Source: DATFVA01 sp963771705
GTDB taxonomy: Bacteria > Bacteroidota > Ignavibacteria > Ignavibacteriales > Ignavibacteriaceae
NCBI GenBank assembly: GCA_963771705.1
Contig: CAVYUP010000008.1
Location: forward strand, 194,319 to 258,318
DNA length: 64,000 nucleotides
Direction of reading: 5' to 3'
Shown here: positions 55,973 to 64,000 of the stretch, piece after piece
How the letters are laid out: the number at the start of each line of letters is the position of its first letter
Numbering within the stretch: position 1 is the first letter of the stretch
Translations under genes and position numbers: made by a program
The notes under the pieces: generated by a model
The model's input: only the letters and a program-made list of their open reading frames with translations
The model's database searches: none
Told to the model about the DNA's origin: nothing

Positions 55973-56188
55973 TTATTCGTCGAGGGGACGACTCTCGGCA
56001 AACGCATTATTCTCGATATCCTTTGTAACTATGATCCTGTTCGGCCTGCAGCAGATTCTGCAATCTTCTACAAAATCCTGCTTACCTTCCACCGTTAAAT
56101 CAACCCACACGCTGTTTTTAACACCGCAATACTGGCATGTCCATACAAAATCATCATCGGTTTGAAACGAATCGGGTTCTTCCTTCAT
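55973..56188 (-). CDS. CPXCG-motif cysteine-rich protein
   Basis: A 71-residue protein with two cysteine pairs: TCQYCGVKN near 17-25 and EDCRICCRPN near 41-50, matching the small Cys_rich_CPXG family. In that family the first pair is CPxCG; here it is CQYCG. Probably a zinc-binding ribbon of unknown role. It ends 44 bases from the ftsZ stop on the opposite strand, so the two converge. Confidence 0.83.
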   Translation of the reverse strand: MKEEPDSFQTDDDFVWTCQYCGVKNSVWVDLTVEGKQDFVEDCRICCRPNRIIVTKDIENNAFAESRPLDE

Positions 56189-56364
56189 AACTCACCTGAA
56201 AAGATATATTATTAAGCTCCCTATATTGTAATTCTTTCACCATTTAGAGTCAAACGCTAAATTGTATTTGTGTTCATTAATCCTGCAATCTTATAATCTT
56301 GCAATTTTCAATTGTTAATTTTCAATTTTTCATTATATTATAGTGTTCAAATGCGCACTATATT

Positions 56365-58047
56365 ATGCCTGAAAATAACGCAAATACCGTCGATTTTCTA
56401 ACCTACCGGGTTCCACCCGAGTGGCGGGAGGGAGTAAGGCTGCACTCACTTCTGCCCCCGATTCCAAGGAACACCAGGAACATCCGCTTCGATATATTTG
56501 ATTTTGAGATGCTTTTTAACGATGAGAAGACGAGGGAGCTTCTGCGCACGGGGCAGACGATCGGGTGTTTTTATATCGAATCGCCTGGGATGCGTTCGCT
56601 TCTACGGCGGCTGGATGTTGAAACATTTGAGATGCTCACGGCGGCGAGCTCTGTTATTCGTCCCGGCGTAGCCGAAAGCGGAATGATGCAGGAATTCCTT
56701 GCCCGGCACAAAGACCCGTCGCGGCGGAAATACCTTGTGCCCGAAATGGAAAAGCACCTTGGCGAGACCTACGGAGTTATGATTTACCAGGAAGATGTAA
56801 TTAAGGTTGCGCATCATGTAGCGGGACTGACACTGGAGGAGGCCGATCTTCTGAGGAGAGCGATGAGCGGGAAGATGCGTTCGCATGAAGCAATGAAGGA
56901 GATAACAGACAAGTTTTTTGTCTCCTGTCTGGCAAAGGGGCACAGTGAAGCAACCGCAAAAGAACTATGGCGTCAGATAGAATCATTTGCGGGATATTCT
57001 TTCTGCAAAGCGCACAGTGCGTCTTTCGCGCTGCTCTCTTTCCAGGTTGCCTACCTTAAGGCTCACCACCCGGCAGAGTTTATGGCCAATGTGCTCAATA
57101 ACGGGGGAGGATTTTATTCATCGGCAGTTTACATATGGGAAGCAAAGAGGATGGGGCTGAAAATAGAACTTCCTTCAATTAATCACAGCGTCTATGAATA
57201 TATCGGGAAGGGGAAGGGGATACGCATCGGACTGATGGCGGTAAAGAACTTATCCTATTCGTCGATAGAAAAAATTATTGAAGAAAGAAAAAATAACGGA
57301 AGGTATGTTTCGCTTGCCGACTTTCTTGTAAGGACGGGAGCAGGGTATGAGGAAACGGCAGCTTTAATTAAGTGCGGGGCGATGGGATGCTTCAGGCAGA
57401 CGCGTCCCGAGCTGCTCCGTCTCCTCGACATTTACATCCACCGCAGGAAGCTTCTGGACCACACAGCGAACGATCTTTTTATGAACGAAACCTACGCCCT
57501 GGAAGAGGAAGTAAGGACAAGCATCAACTTCAGCGCGGCCGAAATGTGCCGCACCGAGTACGAAACATTTAACTATATGGTAACCCGCCACCCCCTTTAT
57601 TTTTACAGAGAGCGGCTGAACGACCCTTCCATCATAAAGGCAAAGGATAAGGAAAAATACCGGGGCAGGAAAGTAAAGATGGCTGGCTGGTATATGACCT
57701 CGAAGAGGATAAGAACGAAGAAAGGGGACATAATGAAGTTTCTTTCACTTGAAGATACAACAGGCACTTTTGAAGCAGTAATATTTCCCAAAGTGTATTA
57801 CCGCTGCGCGGAACTTACAATGTCGATGGGTCCTTATCTTATTGAAGGAGTAATTGACAGCGAAGACGCCAACAACATTATTGTGGAAGACCTTAAGGTA
57901 CTTTCATCCGCAGCCATAAGAGAGAGCATCCAGAAAGACAGCATTGACCACAACTACTACGGCGACGAAGAGAAAGTAACCGAAGAAGACTTCCGTCTCG
58001 TGAGCTCCCTCGGCAAAGAAAAACTCCGCCTCGCCTACGCGGGGTAG
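56365..58047 (+). CDS. C-terminal half of a DnaE-type DNA polymerase III alpha subunit (catalytic half missing)
   Basis: A 560-residue open frame matching only the C-terminal half of bacterial DnaE, closest to the approximately 980-residue alternative DnaE of Bacteroidota. Homology begins near residue 40: FYIESPGMRSLLRRL (68-82), VIRPGVAESGMM (97-108), TYGVMIYQEDVIKVAHH (134-150), RRAMSGK (163-169) and ESFAGYSFCKAHSASFALLS. Helix-hairpin-helix and OB-fold regions follow (FLSLEDTTGTFEAVIF, about 462-478). The PHP domain and all catalytic aspartates would lie upstream and are absent. The first about 38 residues do not match DnaE. Its GC content and codon use look higher than the neighbours. It could be a decayed remnant or a separate subunit. 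Confidence 0.8.
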   Translation: MPENNANTVDFLTYRVPPEWREGVRLHSLLPPIPRNTRNIRFDIFDFEMLFNDEKTRELLRTGQTIGCFYIESPGMRSLLRRLDVETFEMLTAASSVIRPGVAESGMMQEFLARHKDPSRRKYLVPEMEKHLGETYGVMIYQEDVIKVAHHVAGLTLEEADLLRRAMSGKMRSHEAMKEITDKFFVSCLAKGHSEATAKELWRQIESFAGYSFCKAHSASFALLSFQVAYLKAHHPAEFMANVLNNGGGFYSSAVYIWEAKRMGLKIELPSINHSVYEYIGKGKGIRIGLMAVKNLSYSSIEKIIEERKNNGRYVSLADFLVRTGAGYEETAALIKCGAMGCFRQTRPELLRLLDIYIHRRKLLDHTANDLFMNETYALEEEVRTSINFSAAEMCRTEYETFNYMVTRHPLYFYRERLNDPSIIKAKDKEKYRGRKVKMAGWYMTSKRIRTKKGDIMKFLSLEDTTGTFEAVIFPKVYYRCAELTMSMGPYLIEGVIDSEDANNIIVEDLKVLSSAAIRESIQKDSIDHNYYGDEEKVTEEDFRLVSSLGKEKLRLAYAG

Positions 58048-58056
58048 GATGCTGTC

Positions 58057-58077
58057 ATGCTGAACTGGTTTCAGCAT
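58057..58077. terminator. Bidirectional hairpin (interspersed-repeat type) between the DnaE fragment and the YajQ gene
   Basis: ATGCTGAA (58057-58064) and TTCAGCAT (58070-58077) form a perfect 8-base stem with a 5-base loop, in the 36 bases between two convergent genes. The GTCATGCTGAAC...TTTCAGCATCT form is common in intergenic regions of FCB-group genomes. It has no strong T run, so it may act as a processing signal as much as a terminator. Confidence 0.6.
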
Positions 58078-58083
58078 CTAATC

Positions 58084-58581
58084 TTATTTCATATTCACGA
58101 ATTGGGTGGGGAAATCAAGTTCCGCATTCTTCACCATCTGGATAACCGACTGAAGATCGTCGATCTTAGTAGCCTGCACGCGCACCTGTTCATCCTGTAT
58201 CTGAGCACTAACCTTAAGCTTTGATTCCTTAATCATTTTAGTGATCTTCTTAGCATTATCTTTAGAAATTCCGCTCTGAAGATCGATAATTTGTTTCAGT
58301 CTTCCGCCGGCAGCCGGTTCAGGTTCGTTCATTTTTAATGCTTTAATTGAAATTCCGCGGCGGATAAACTTAGTCTGGAGGATGTCCACGCTTGCCTTCA
58401 ATGAGTAATCATCCTTTGTGTTTATGGAAATCTGTTTATCTTTTTTATTGAGATCCATTGAAGTATTGGAGTCCTTAAGATCATATCTCTGATGAATTTC
58501 CTTCAGGGCCTGGTTAACGGCATTATCCGCTTCCTGCAGATCTATTTCTGATACAATATCGAAAGAATGGTTCTGTGCCAT
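58084..58581 (-). CDS. YajQ family nucleotide-binding protein
   Basis: A 165-residue two-domain protein. N-terminal FDIVSEIDLQEADNAVNQAL (about 6-25) is the family signature, later RRGISIKAL and AQIQDEQVRVQATKIDDLQ. In Xanthomonas a YajQ protein binds cyclic di-GMP and transcription factors; ligand binding is not provable here. It stands alone between the DnaE fragment and an YwqK-like lipoprotein gene, and has its own ATG following an AGGAT-like site. Confidence 0.92.
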   Translation of the reverse strand: MAQNHSFDIVSEIDLQEADNAVNQALKEIHQRYDLKDSNTSMDLNKKDKQISINTKDDYSLKASVDILQTKFIRRGISIKALKMNEPEPAAGGRLKQIIDLQSGISKDNAKKITKMIKESKLKVSAQIQDEQVRVQATKIDDLQSVIQMVKNAELDFPTQFVNMK

Positions 58582-58847
58582 TTATATCCTCACTTTGCTT
58601 AATATTAAAAACAAATTTAACGAACAGAGAGAAGAGTTTAAAATTATGTGATCTGACCTGAAGAGAATCCGATTTTGTGATCCTCCCGAAGAGACTTAAA
58701 TCATCAGGATAGTAAGTTATTACAGGTGCTGATAAGATTCGTTGTAATATTTTCCCTTGAGAGCCTCAAAAAAGATTGAATTATGCCAATTATACAAGAA
58801 TTTAAATGGCACCCATCTTGATTAAATGACTTAAAACAAAGGTTGTT

Positions 58848-59367
58848 ATGCTTAAACTATTAACTGCTTTTTTACTACTGATTACTTCATCATTTATCCT
58901 GTTCTCCTGCGGAGACTATCAATCAAAGTATTCTTACCGCTGGGGAGAGGATGGTTTAATTTATAATTCCAATAACGACAAGTTATTCACCGGAACTGTT
59001 CTGGACACTGCAGATGTAATAATAGAATTCCAGGTCGTAAATGGAAAAAAGAACGGAACCTTCAGAACTTATTACTTAGACGGTCAGGTTGAAAAGACCG
59101 GATTTGTTGTTAACAATGAAAATATGGGAACCTGGAAATACTATTACCCCAATGGTCAAATGGAGAGTAAAGGAGAGTTTGAGAATAATAAAGCTGATGG
59201 AGAAGTGGATTTCATACTATCCAAATGGGAATAAAGAAAGTGAAGGAAAATACAGAGAAGGTAAACAGGACGGAATCTGGACATATTATGATAAAAAAGG
59301 GGAAATAATAAACCAGGTTGTATATCAGGATGGAGAATTCATTGGCCTCCAGAAGAAATTTGTTTAA
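58848..59367 (+). pseudogene. YwqK/MORN-type lipoprotein, interrupted by a one-base frameshift
   Basis: The first frame gives a lipoprotein signal with FSC lipobox (residues about 19-21) followed by MORN-like repeats: FRTYYLDGQVEKTGFV, WKYYYPNGQMESKGEF. At 59205 a G extra to the reading shifts frame; continuing in the next frame gives WISYYPNGNKESEGKYREG and WTYYDKKGEI, so four repeats join when that base is dropped. The intact protein would have about 172 residues. Such repeats occur in YwqK-type proteins. A bidirectional terminator at 59396-59425 separates it from the convergent gene. Confidence 0.8.
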
Positions 59368-59395
59368 TAGAACTCCTTTAGAGAAAGAATGAGAC

Positions 59396-59425
59396 AAAAA
59401 TGGCTGCACAAACTGCAGCCATTTT
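59396..59425. terminator. Bidirectional intrinsic terminator
   Basis: A perfect stem (AAAATGGCTGCA with TGCAGCCATTTT) and a 5-base loop give T runs on both strands, between the convergent YwqK-like and Ig-like genes. Confidence 0.88.
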
Positions 59426-59450
59426 TAATAAAGACGATCTCTTATCTTAT

Positions 59451-60849
59451 TTATAATGCCGTACCACTAATTGTTAAACTTTTATCCCCGTTAGGACCCG
59501 AGGTCGAGATGGTAATCTGAGCTTGATGTAATCCTGAAGAATCTGGTCTTGAATCAGAAGCAGTAAAGGAAAAATTTATTCCGCTTTCATCTGGTAAAAT
59601 AAAATTTGTTGCTCCTGTCAAAGCAAGATGATCTTCTGCCGGTACCGAAACAGATATTGTGGTACCTTCCGTTAAAGGATTTCCATTCTGATCCTTAATA
59701 GTGTAGAGAAATACCTGTGAACCGCCATTCGGAATATCGAATGTATTTGGTATTACAGAAATTGTAGGGTTATTATATGATAGAAGCACTACCGTAGAAG
59801 TTTGGATTGTATTGTTGTTTTCATCAATAGTTGAGGCTGTTACCCTAAAAAACCCCACACCATACCCTTGTTCGTTTAAGTTTGGATATGGTTGTGTCCA
59901 TAGCGTGACGGAAGCTTGTCCGGTACTATCAGTTAAACTGGAGCCTTGTATGACTCCTGAGGTAGTTTCAAAATGAACAGCTGTTCCAGGTCTGACCGGG
60001 TTAGAATATTTGTCACCTACCAGAATGTGAAAATCAATTGGAGAGCCTAACACACCATAGACGGGGTAATTGAATTTGTCTGATCTAATATCAAAGTAAT
60101 TTTGGTCAGGGAAACCTCCATATATTGAAATCAATACAGGTCTTGATTTAATAACAGTCCCATTAACGAAACATCTCAGCAATAATCTGAGCAACACCAG
60201 CTTTAGTTCCGGAATTCAATGTCACTGGGGCCCTGTCCCAGGTTATTAGTGATAACAGAAGCAGGATAAAGGTATTCTCCTCCTCCCGGACCAGACCCAA
60301 AATTAAAATTTAATTCAACTGAATTATCTGCGTTGATAGGTACACCAGCCGAATCTAATACTCTCAAAAATAAATTGTGCAGTTTCATTTGCCCCACTTT
60401 CCTTCACACCCAATGTTATCTGCACGACTGAGTGTAAAGATAAATATTGCGGCCTGACCTGAAGTTGTTCCGCCTCCGGTTCCAGGCTGCTGCGTGAGCT
60501 TTAAGACAGGAACCTCAATATTGGCACTGACAGGAACATAGACGCTGGTTGTATCTGTGTCATATCCTGTCTTGAAATACATTATGGTAAGTTGTTTGTC
60601 TTGACAAGGGAAGCTTGCAGAGAATGAGCCGTCATTACCTGAAGTTGTATTAACTTGGGTTATCCCATCCGTTATTTTAACTGTAGCATTAAAAATGGGA
60701 TCTCCTGAAATGGATTCGATTATTTGTCCTGATAATGTGGCATCAGGAACTTCAGGAGTGTTATTTTCATCAGGAATACCAAACTCACAACCATATGAAA
60801 TATAATCCAGTGAGAATTAAGAAAGCAGTAGGTAAATTATATTTTTCAT
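59451..60849 (-). pseudogene. Ig-like repeat lipoprotein, broken by at least six frame changes
   Basis: Read from an ATG at 60847-60849, the protein starts with MKNIIYLLLS then an in-frame TAA; two compensating one-base changes would restore a signal peptide ending before YGCEFG. After it comes a carboxypeptidase-regulatory-like domain (LSGQIIESISGDPIFNATVK), then Ig-like (Big_1/invasin-type) domains such as LRVLDSAGVPINADNSVELNF and GTAVHFETTSGVIQGSSLTD. Frames switch near 60430, 60366-60370, 60227-60230 and 60169-60171, mostly in short homopolymers. The combined sequence is coherent, so it was one gene, either decaying or mis-sequenced. It lies 38 bases after the secretin gene; a role with the pilus is inferred. 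Confidence 0.75.
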
Positions 60850-60887
60850 TTTAGAATTCTATTTTGTTAAAGTTAAAGATTCCGGAC

Positions 60888-62118
60888 TTATTTTTCATCT
60901 TTCAGATAATCGGGCTTATAATATTTTATTTCTTCTTTGTCTTTCTCCAATTTCTGCTTAATAAGATTCTGCTTCTGGATAGAGATAAAGCGGTCTTCAA
61001 GAGTAGGGAGTAATTCAGCCCGTCAACAATATTATAACCTCTTTCTTGGTTACAATTGTTTTATCACTTCCAGTAAGATACCTTATTCCGAGGACCCACC
61101 AGGGCAGATCTTTTAAGAAGGGTATTCCCGTTCTGGCAATTGTTTCTTCATTTATATATAGTCCGCCTATGACGGTTTCCTCACCATCAAGCAAAAGTAC
61201 ATCAGAACTCGCAGAAGTTTTCTTAACCTCTGTGGTTAGCTCCGATGGAAAGAATGAACTCCTTTCGGCTTCAAGCTTCAAAAGAATATAATCTATTCCT
61301 TTTTTGGAATAAACATAAGGGACTACATTTATAATTGAACCCGCTGAGTAAAATTTGTCTATAACGTTTCCGGAAAAATCTCTTTGTTTGATAGAGAAAT
61401 CTGAACCAATCTGAATTCTTCCTTTTTGTCTGTCTCTTACAGTTATAGTCGGACTTGCAATGATTTCACCAAGATTCTGTGATTCAAAAAATCTGAACAT
61501 TGCCGTGGCATTTCCAACCCAGTCACCCATCTTAAAATCAGTAAGAGAATTTAGATTAAATTCAGGCGGTTTACCCTGTGCTGGGTTTGTTGTTCTGGGG
61601 GAAGAGTCTGGGTTCGAAGAGTTGTCCCAACAGTCACTCCATCTTTGGATAACAGCCAGTCCCAGTCAATTCCTCTATCAAGTGAATTCTGTATATCAGC
61701 CTCAAAGAAAATTGCAGATATTTTTACTTCCCTGGCATCGAGATCAGCAAAAGTATCCTCATCTAATTTTTCCTCCTCGGTTTTTCCTTTAGGTTTAATT
61801 ACAATAGTCCCTTCTTTTTCCTCGTAGCTTAAGTTTTCGGTATTAACAATAAGATTTAATGCATCCAGGTAAGGCATCTTCTTTATTTCCAATCCAATTG
61901 GAGAAGAAATTTGAACAGTCGAAACTATACTCTTGCCTGTTACTAATTCACTTACAGCGCTCAGCATTTTAACAGCCTGGTCAAAACTGGCATATTGTGA
62001 GATTGAAACCAATTCGACCGGATTGTATTCGCCGGATAATTTTTTTTCAAGCTCCTGCTGAGCCTGTATGCGGGTAAATGAATATTAAAATTAAAAGTAT
62101 GATTACAGGAAATTTCAT
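60888..62118 (-). pseudogene. Secretin (PilQ/GspD family), broken by about three frameshifts
   Basis: Outer-membrane channel of a type IV pilus or type II secretion system. ATG at 62116-62118 overlaps the previous stop. A signal peptide (MKFPVIILLILIFIYP...QAQ) is restored by dropping a C at 62072-62074. The N-terminal part has the STN-like domain (SISQYASFDQAVKMLSA) and VKISAIFFEADIQNSL. A missing C in the run at 61597-61601 breaks the frame; then ESQNLGEIIASPTITVRD and TGIPFLKDLPWWVLGIRYLTG, the secretin core, follow. A third change near 61018 would add a 45-residue basic C-terminal tail ending at 60888. Functionality is doubtful unless the indels are sequencing errors. Confidence 0.78.
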
Positions 62119-63011
62119 TATTGTTGTCCTTCTTTTTGGTTTTTCTTCCCTATTTTGAGGGTCTGGTACTCAATTATTCCCCCTTTATTTAATACGAAGG
62201 TCACTGTTTCATTTTCATAGTCGATATCCATAAGGTATCCAAGGTAAACAGAGTCACCTTTTTTAAGGAGTAAAGTATTCCCTTTAGAGTCGGATATAAA
62301 TGCTCCCTGGGGAACCAGTGAGATAAGGGTTGCATCCTGAATATCAGGAAGATTATTTACGTTTGGACGTATTTCATTTCTGACCAGAGGATAGAAGGCG
62401 TCATATAGTCCGCCCGTTCTGAGATCATTTTCATTATAATTAACTTCTGCGTATCTGTCGCTTGAGGAATAATAAACTTTAACTTCTAATTCAAATTTTA
62501 CAAGATAATGGGGGATGCCTTTATCATCGACACTGGTAGTTCCGGATACATTTGCTGATTCTATCTTCTTTAATTCCTTACTGTGTTCAATTGCGTAAAT
62601 TAATCCATATACATTTTCAAAGGCTCCGGTTCCGCTAACTTTATATATGTAGAAGTTAAAGCCGTTCTCAACACCGGTACTAACGTATTCCGCATTGGTA
62701 AATGTATAAAGAGAATAATCGCCGCTGTAGGAATCAACAAAGTTAAAGAAATTTGACTGCGGCAGATTTTGAGGAATGGTGAATTTGCCTGAAAATAGTA
62801 ATGAATCCACAACAGCGACTTTTTCCTCAGCCTTCTTAAGCTGGATCTGCAGGGTTTCTATACTTGAATAATTAGCTCTCAACTTAACAAGCTTCTGGTC
62901 TTTAACATCAAGATCTTTCTGCTGAATACCTAAAGTATATATACTTCCTGCCGCTGTAATCAGAACGAATATAACTATCAGAATAATTAACGATTTATTT
63001 CTTTTTTTCAT
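62118..63011 (-). CDS. PilO/PilP-like (GspM/GspC-like) pilus or secretion assembly protein
   Basis: A 297-residue protein with a short basic N-terminus and one helix (about 7-28), then a coiled coil (about 30-70) and an alpha/beta domain around 80-190, as in PilO or GspM. The last 75 residues (TLISLVPQGAFISDSKGNTL, then LKKGDSVYLGYLMDIDYENE) look like the beta-domain of PilP/GspC. Apparently PilO and PilP functions are combined. It starts 17 bases before the stop of the PilM-PilN-like gene, and its TAA overlaps the secretin ATG by one base. The exact family is uncertain. Confidence 0.75.
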   Translation of the reverse strand: MKKRNKSLIILIVIFVLITAAGSIYTLGIQQKDLDVKDQKLVKLRANYSSIETLQIQLKKAEEKVAVVDSLLFSGKFTIPQNLPQSNFFNFVDSYSGDYSLYTFTNAEYVSTGVENGFNFYIYKVSGTGAFENVYGLIYAIEHSKELKKIESANVSGTTSVDDKGIPHYLVKFELEVKVYYSSSDRYAEVNYNENDLRTGGLYDAFYPLVRNEIRPNVNNLPDIQDATLISLVPQGAFISDSKGNTLLLKKGDSVYLGYLMDIDYENETVTFVLNKGGIIEYQTLKIGKKNQKEGQQ

Positions 63012-64000
63012 TTTGAACTCCTCCCATCAGGTTTCCTGCATTGATGGAAAACTTGAATGCTCTTGTATCTCGCAGAGGCTCATATAAAATATTCTGAAGG
63101 ATTGCTCCATTGTAAGAATCTGATAAATCCTTAACGACAATTCGTGAAAAAGTAAATCCTCCAAGCTTAACGTTTTTCTGTTTATCCATAGTCAGCTGAT
63201 TCATCCACATATTTCTTTTCTGATTTGCGAAGCCTGACAATTTTTTCATCTGAACACTCAGGATCCCGGTCCCGCTTGAAAGCTGATTTAGCACATTTTT
63301 AGTCTGGTCTACGTTCTGAATCTTATTTTGATAAGATTTAATTTTTTCCACCGTCGCTTTATTCTGAGCTTCCAGTAACAACAGCTTACTTATTTCAGTA
63401 TCTTTTTCCTTCGATGAAACAATGTTTGAGAATGTTTTATTAATGAAGAATGCTGCAGAAAGGACAATCAGGGCAAGCATCAGATAGCCCTGCCATCCAA
63501 GCTGAAAAACCTTTTGTTCCTCCTTTATGTAATTTGGCAGGAGGTTTATTCCCTCAAGTTTTTTATCAAGCTCAGCAAAGTATTCTTCAGCGACAGCAGC
63601 AGGAACTATAAAAGCAGATTCCGTGCTGAATGAATCAACACCTTCAATTTCCATCGATTCAATATCCTGGAAGATAACCTTTGCATCAGGATAAGCCTCA
63701 CTTACAACAACCAAAAGGTCCTCAGACTCATCCTCCCCGCAGATAATTATATTCTCAATGCTGTTGACAGCACCATGTTCCATTTCAAGCAGTATTTTGC
63801 TGACAATTACGTTGTGAGCGTTAAAACTGTTTTTACCAACTGATAAGGTAGAGCCAATGTGAAAAATCTTATTGCTTCTCAGGAAGACTAATTTTGAATA
63901 TTCTTTACCTACATACAGCACTAATGTTGTTTCTTTATCAGCAAATTTTTGTTTCCTTGCTACATATGAAGCAAGGGAAATTTCCGCACTTTTTACAGTA
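62995..64000 (-). CDS. PilM-PilN-like (GspL-like) fusion protein, N-terminus outside window
   Basis: Open at the right edge of the window; 336 codons are visible. The first about 140 residues fit the second half of an actin-like PilM/GspL cytoplasmic domain (VLYVGKEYSKLVFLR, then GSTLSVGKNSFNAH and IIICGEDESED). The motif INLLPNYIK, typical at the start of PilN, comes next, then one membrane helix (YLMLALIVLSAAFFI) and a periplasmic coiled coil and ferredoxin-like domain. Such a fusion is the arrangement of GspL. An in-frame GTG at 63919-63921 is not the true start because the homology continues upstream. The downstream PilO/PilP gene overlaps by 17 bases. Confidence 0.78.
   Translation of the reverse strand, partial: TVKSAEISLASYVARKQKFADKETTLVLYVGKEYSKLVFLRSNKIFHIGSTLSVGKNSFNAHNVIVSKILLEMEHGAVNSIENIIICGEDESEDLLVVVSEAYPDAKVIFQDIESMEIEGVDSFSTESAFIVPAAVAEEYFAELDKKLEGINLLPNYIKEEQKVFQLGWQGYLMLALIVLSAAFFINKTFSNIVSSKEKDTEISKLLLLEAQNKATVEKIKSYQNKIQNVDQTKNVLNQLSSGTGILSVQMKKLSGFANQKRNMWMNQLTMDKQKNVKLGGFTFSRIVVKDLSDSYNGAILQNILYEPLRDTRAFKFSINAGNLMGGVQNEKKK

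Overview
The window looks like a chromosomal segment of a free-living Gram-negative bacterium of the FCB group, most probably Ignavibacteriota/Chlorobiota or a close Bacteroidota relative. Evidence: three exported proteins end in the QNYPNPFNP-type C-terminal module typical of type IX secretion (T9SS) cargo in that group; the intergenic DNA is AT-rich; one promoter has a TAnnTTTG-type -7 element; an alternative DnaE resembles the short Bacteroidota type; and MurE carries the DNPR motif of meso-diaminopimelate peptidoglycan makers. Almost everything is core genome. I saw no prophage, integrase, transposase, CRISPR array or rRNA.

Layout. 1-6.1 kb (minus): the start of secD, then a nucleoside-salvage run (purine nucleoside phosphorylase, NupC-type transporter, thymidine kinase, cytidine deaminase) preceded by a methyltransferase and a family 2 glycosyltransferase. 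6.5-10.9 kb (plus): two exported Asp-box proteins with T9SS tails. 10.9-14.6 kb (minus): an overlapping trio of flotillin-like FloA, a tryptophan/histidine-repeat membrane protein and a UvrD/PcrA helicase. 15-26 kb: ClpC, pterin carbinolamine dehydratase, a TPR protein, PyrE, an M64 peptidase, another T9SS cargo protein, an RsbU-like phosphatase, an aldehyde dehydrogenase and an MgtC-like membrane protein. 26-37 kb: small envelope proteins, TruA, oligoendopeptidase F, an IMPDH/GMPR enzyme, an S9 peptidase, an HU protein, a zinc-ribbon/TPR protein broken by one base, a 31-residue mS38-like basic peptide and tRNA-Thr(CGT). 37-39.2 kb (minus): a prolyl-oligopeptidase lipoprotein.

39.5-55.9 kb is a complete, tightly overlapped division and cell wall (dcw) cluster: mraZ-rsmH-ftsL-ftsI-murE-murF-mraY-murD-ftsW-murG-X-murC-ftsQ-ftsA-ftsZ. 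Three TGGKG boxes at exact 10-bp spacing lie on the mraZ promoter, as expected for MraZ autoregulation. Gene X, between murG and murC, encodes a small two-helix membrane protein with a PH-like tail and is not a standard dcw member.

55.9-64 kb: a CPXCG protein, a stand-alone C-terminal half of a DnaE polymerase lacking the PHP domain and catalytic aspartates, a YajQ-family protein, then (minus) a type IV pilus / type II secretion platform. The platform has a PilM-PilN (GspL-like) fusion running off the window, a PilO-PilP-like protein, a secretin and an Ig-like lipoprotein. From about 59.2 to 62.1 kb three successive genes are broken by many single-base indels, mostly in short homopolymers. 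This is either local sequence error or decay, and should be settled from reads before any biological claim is made.

The leads most worth following are the truncated DnaE, the extra gene in the dcw cluster, the fused pilus/secretion platform with its indel-dense neighbours, and the repeat protein between FloA and the helicase. I did not find an unmistakably new defence or mobile system.
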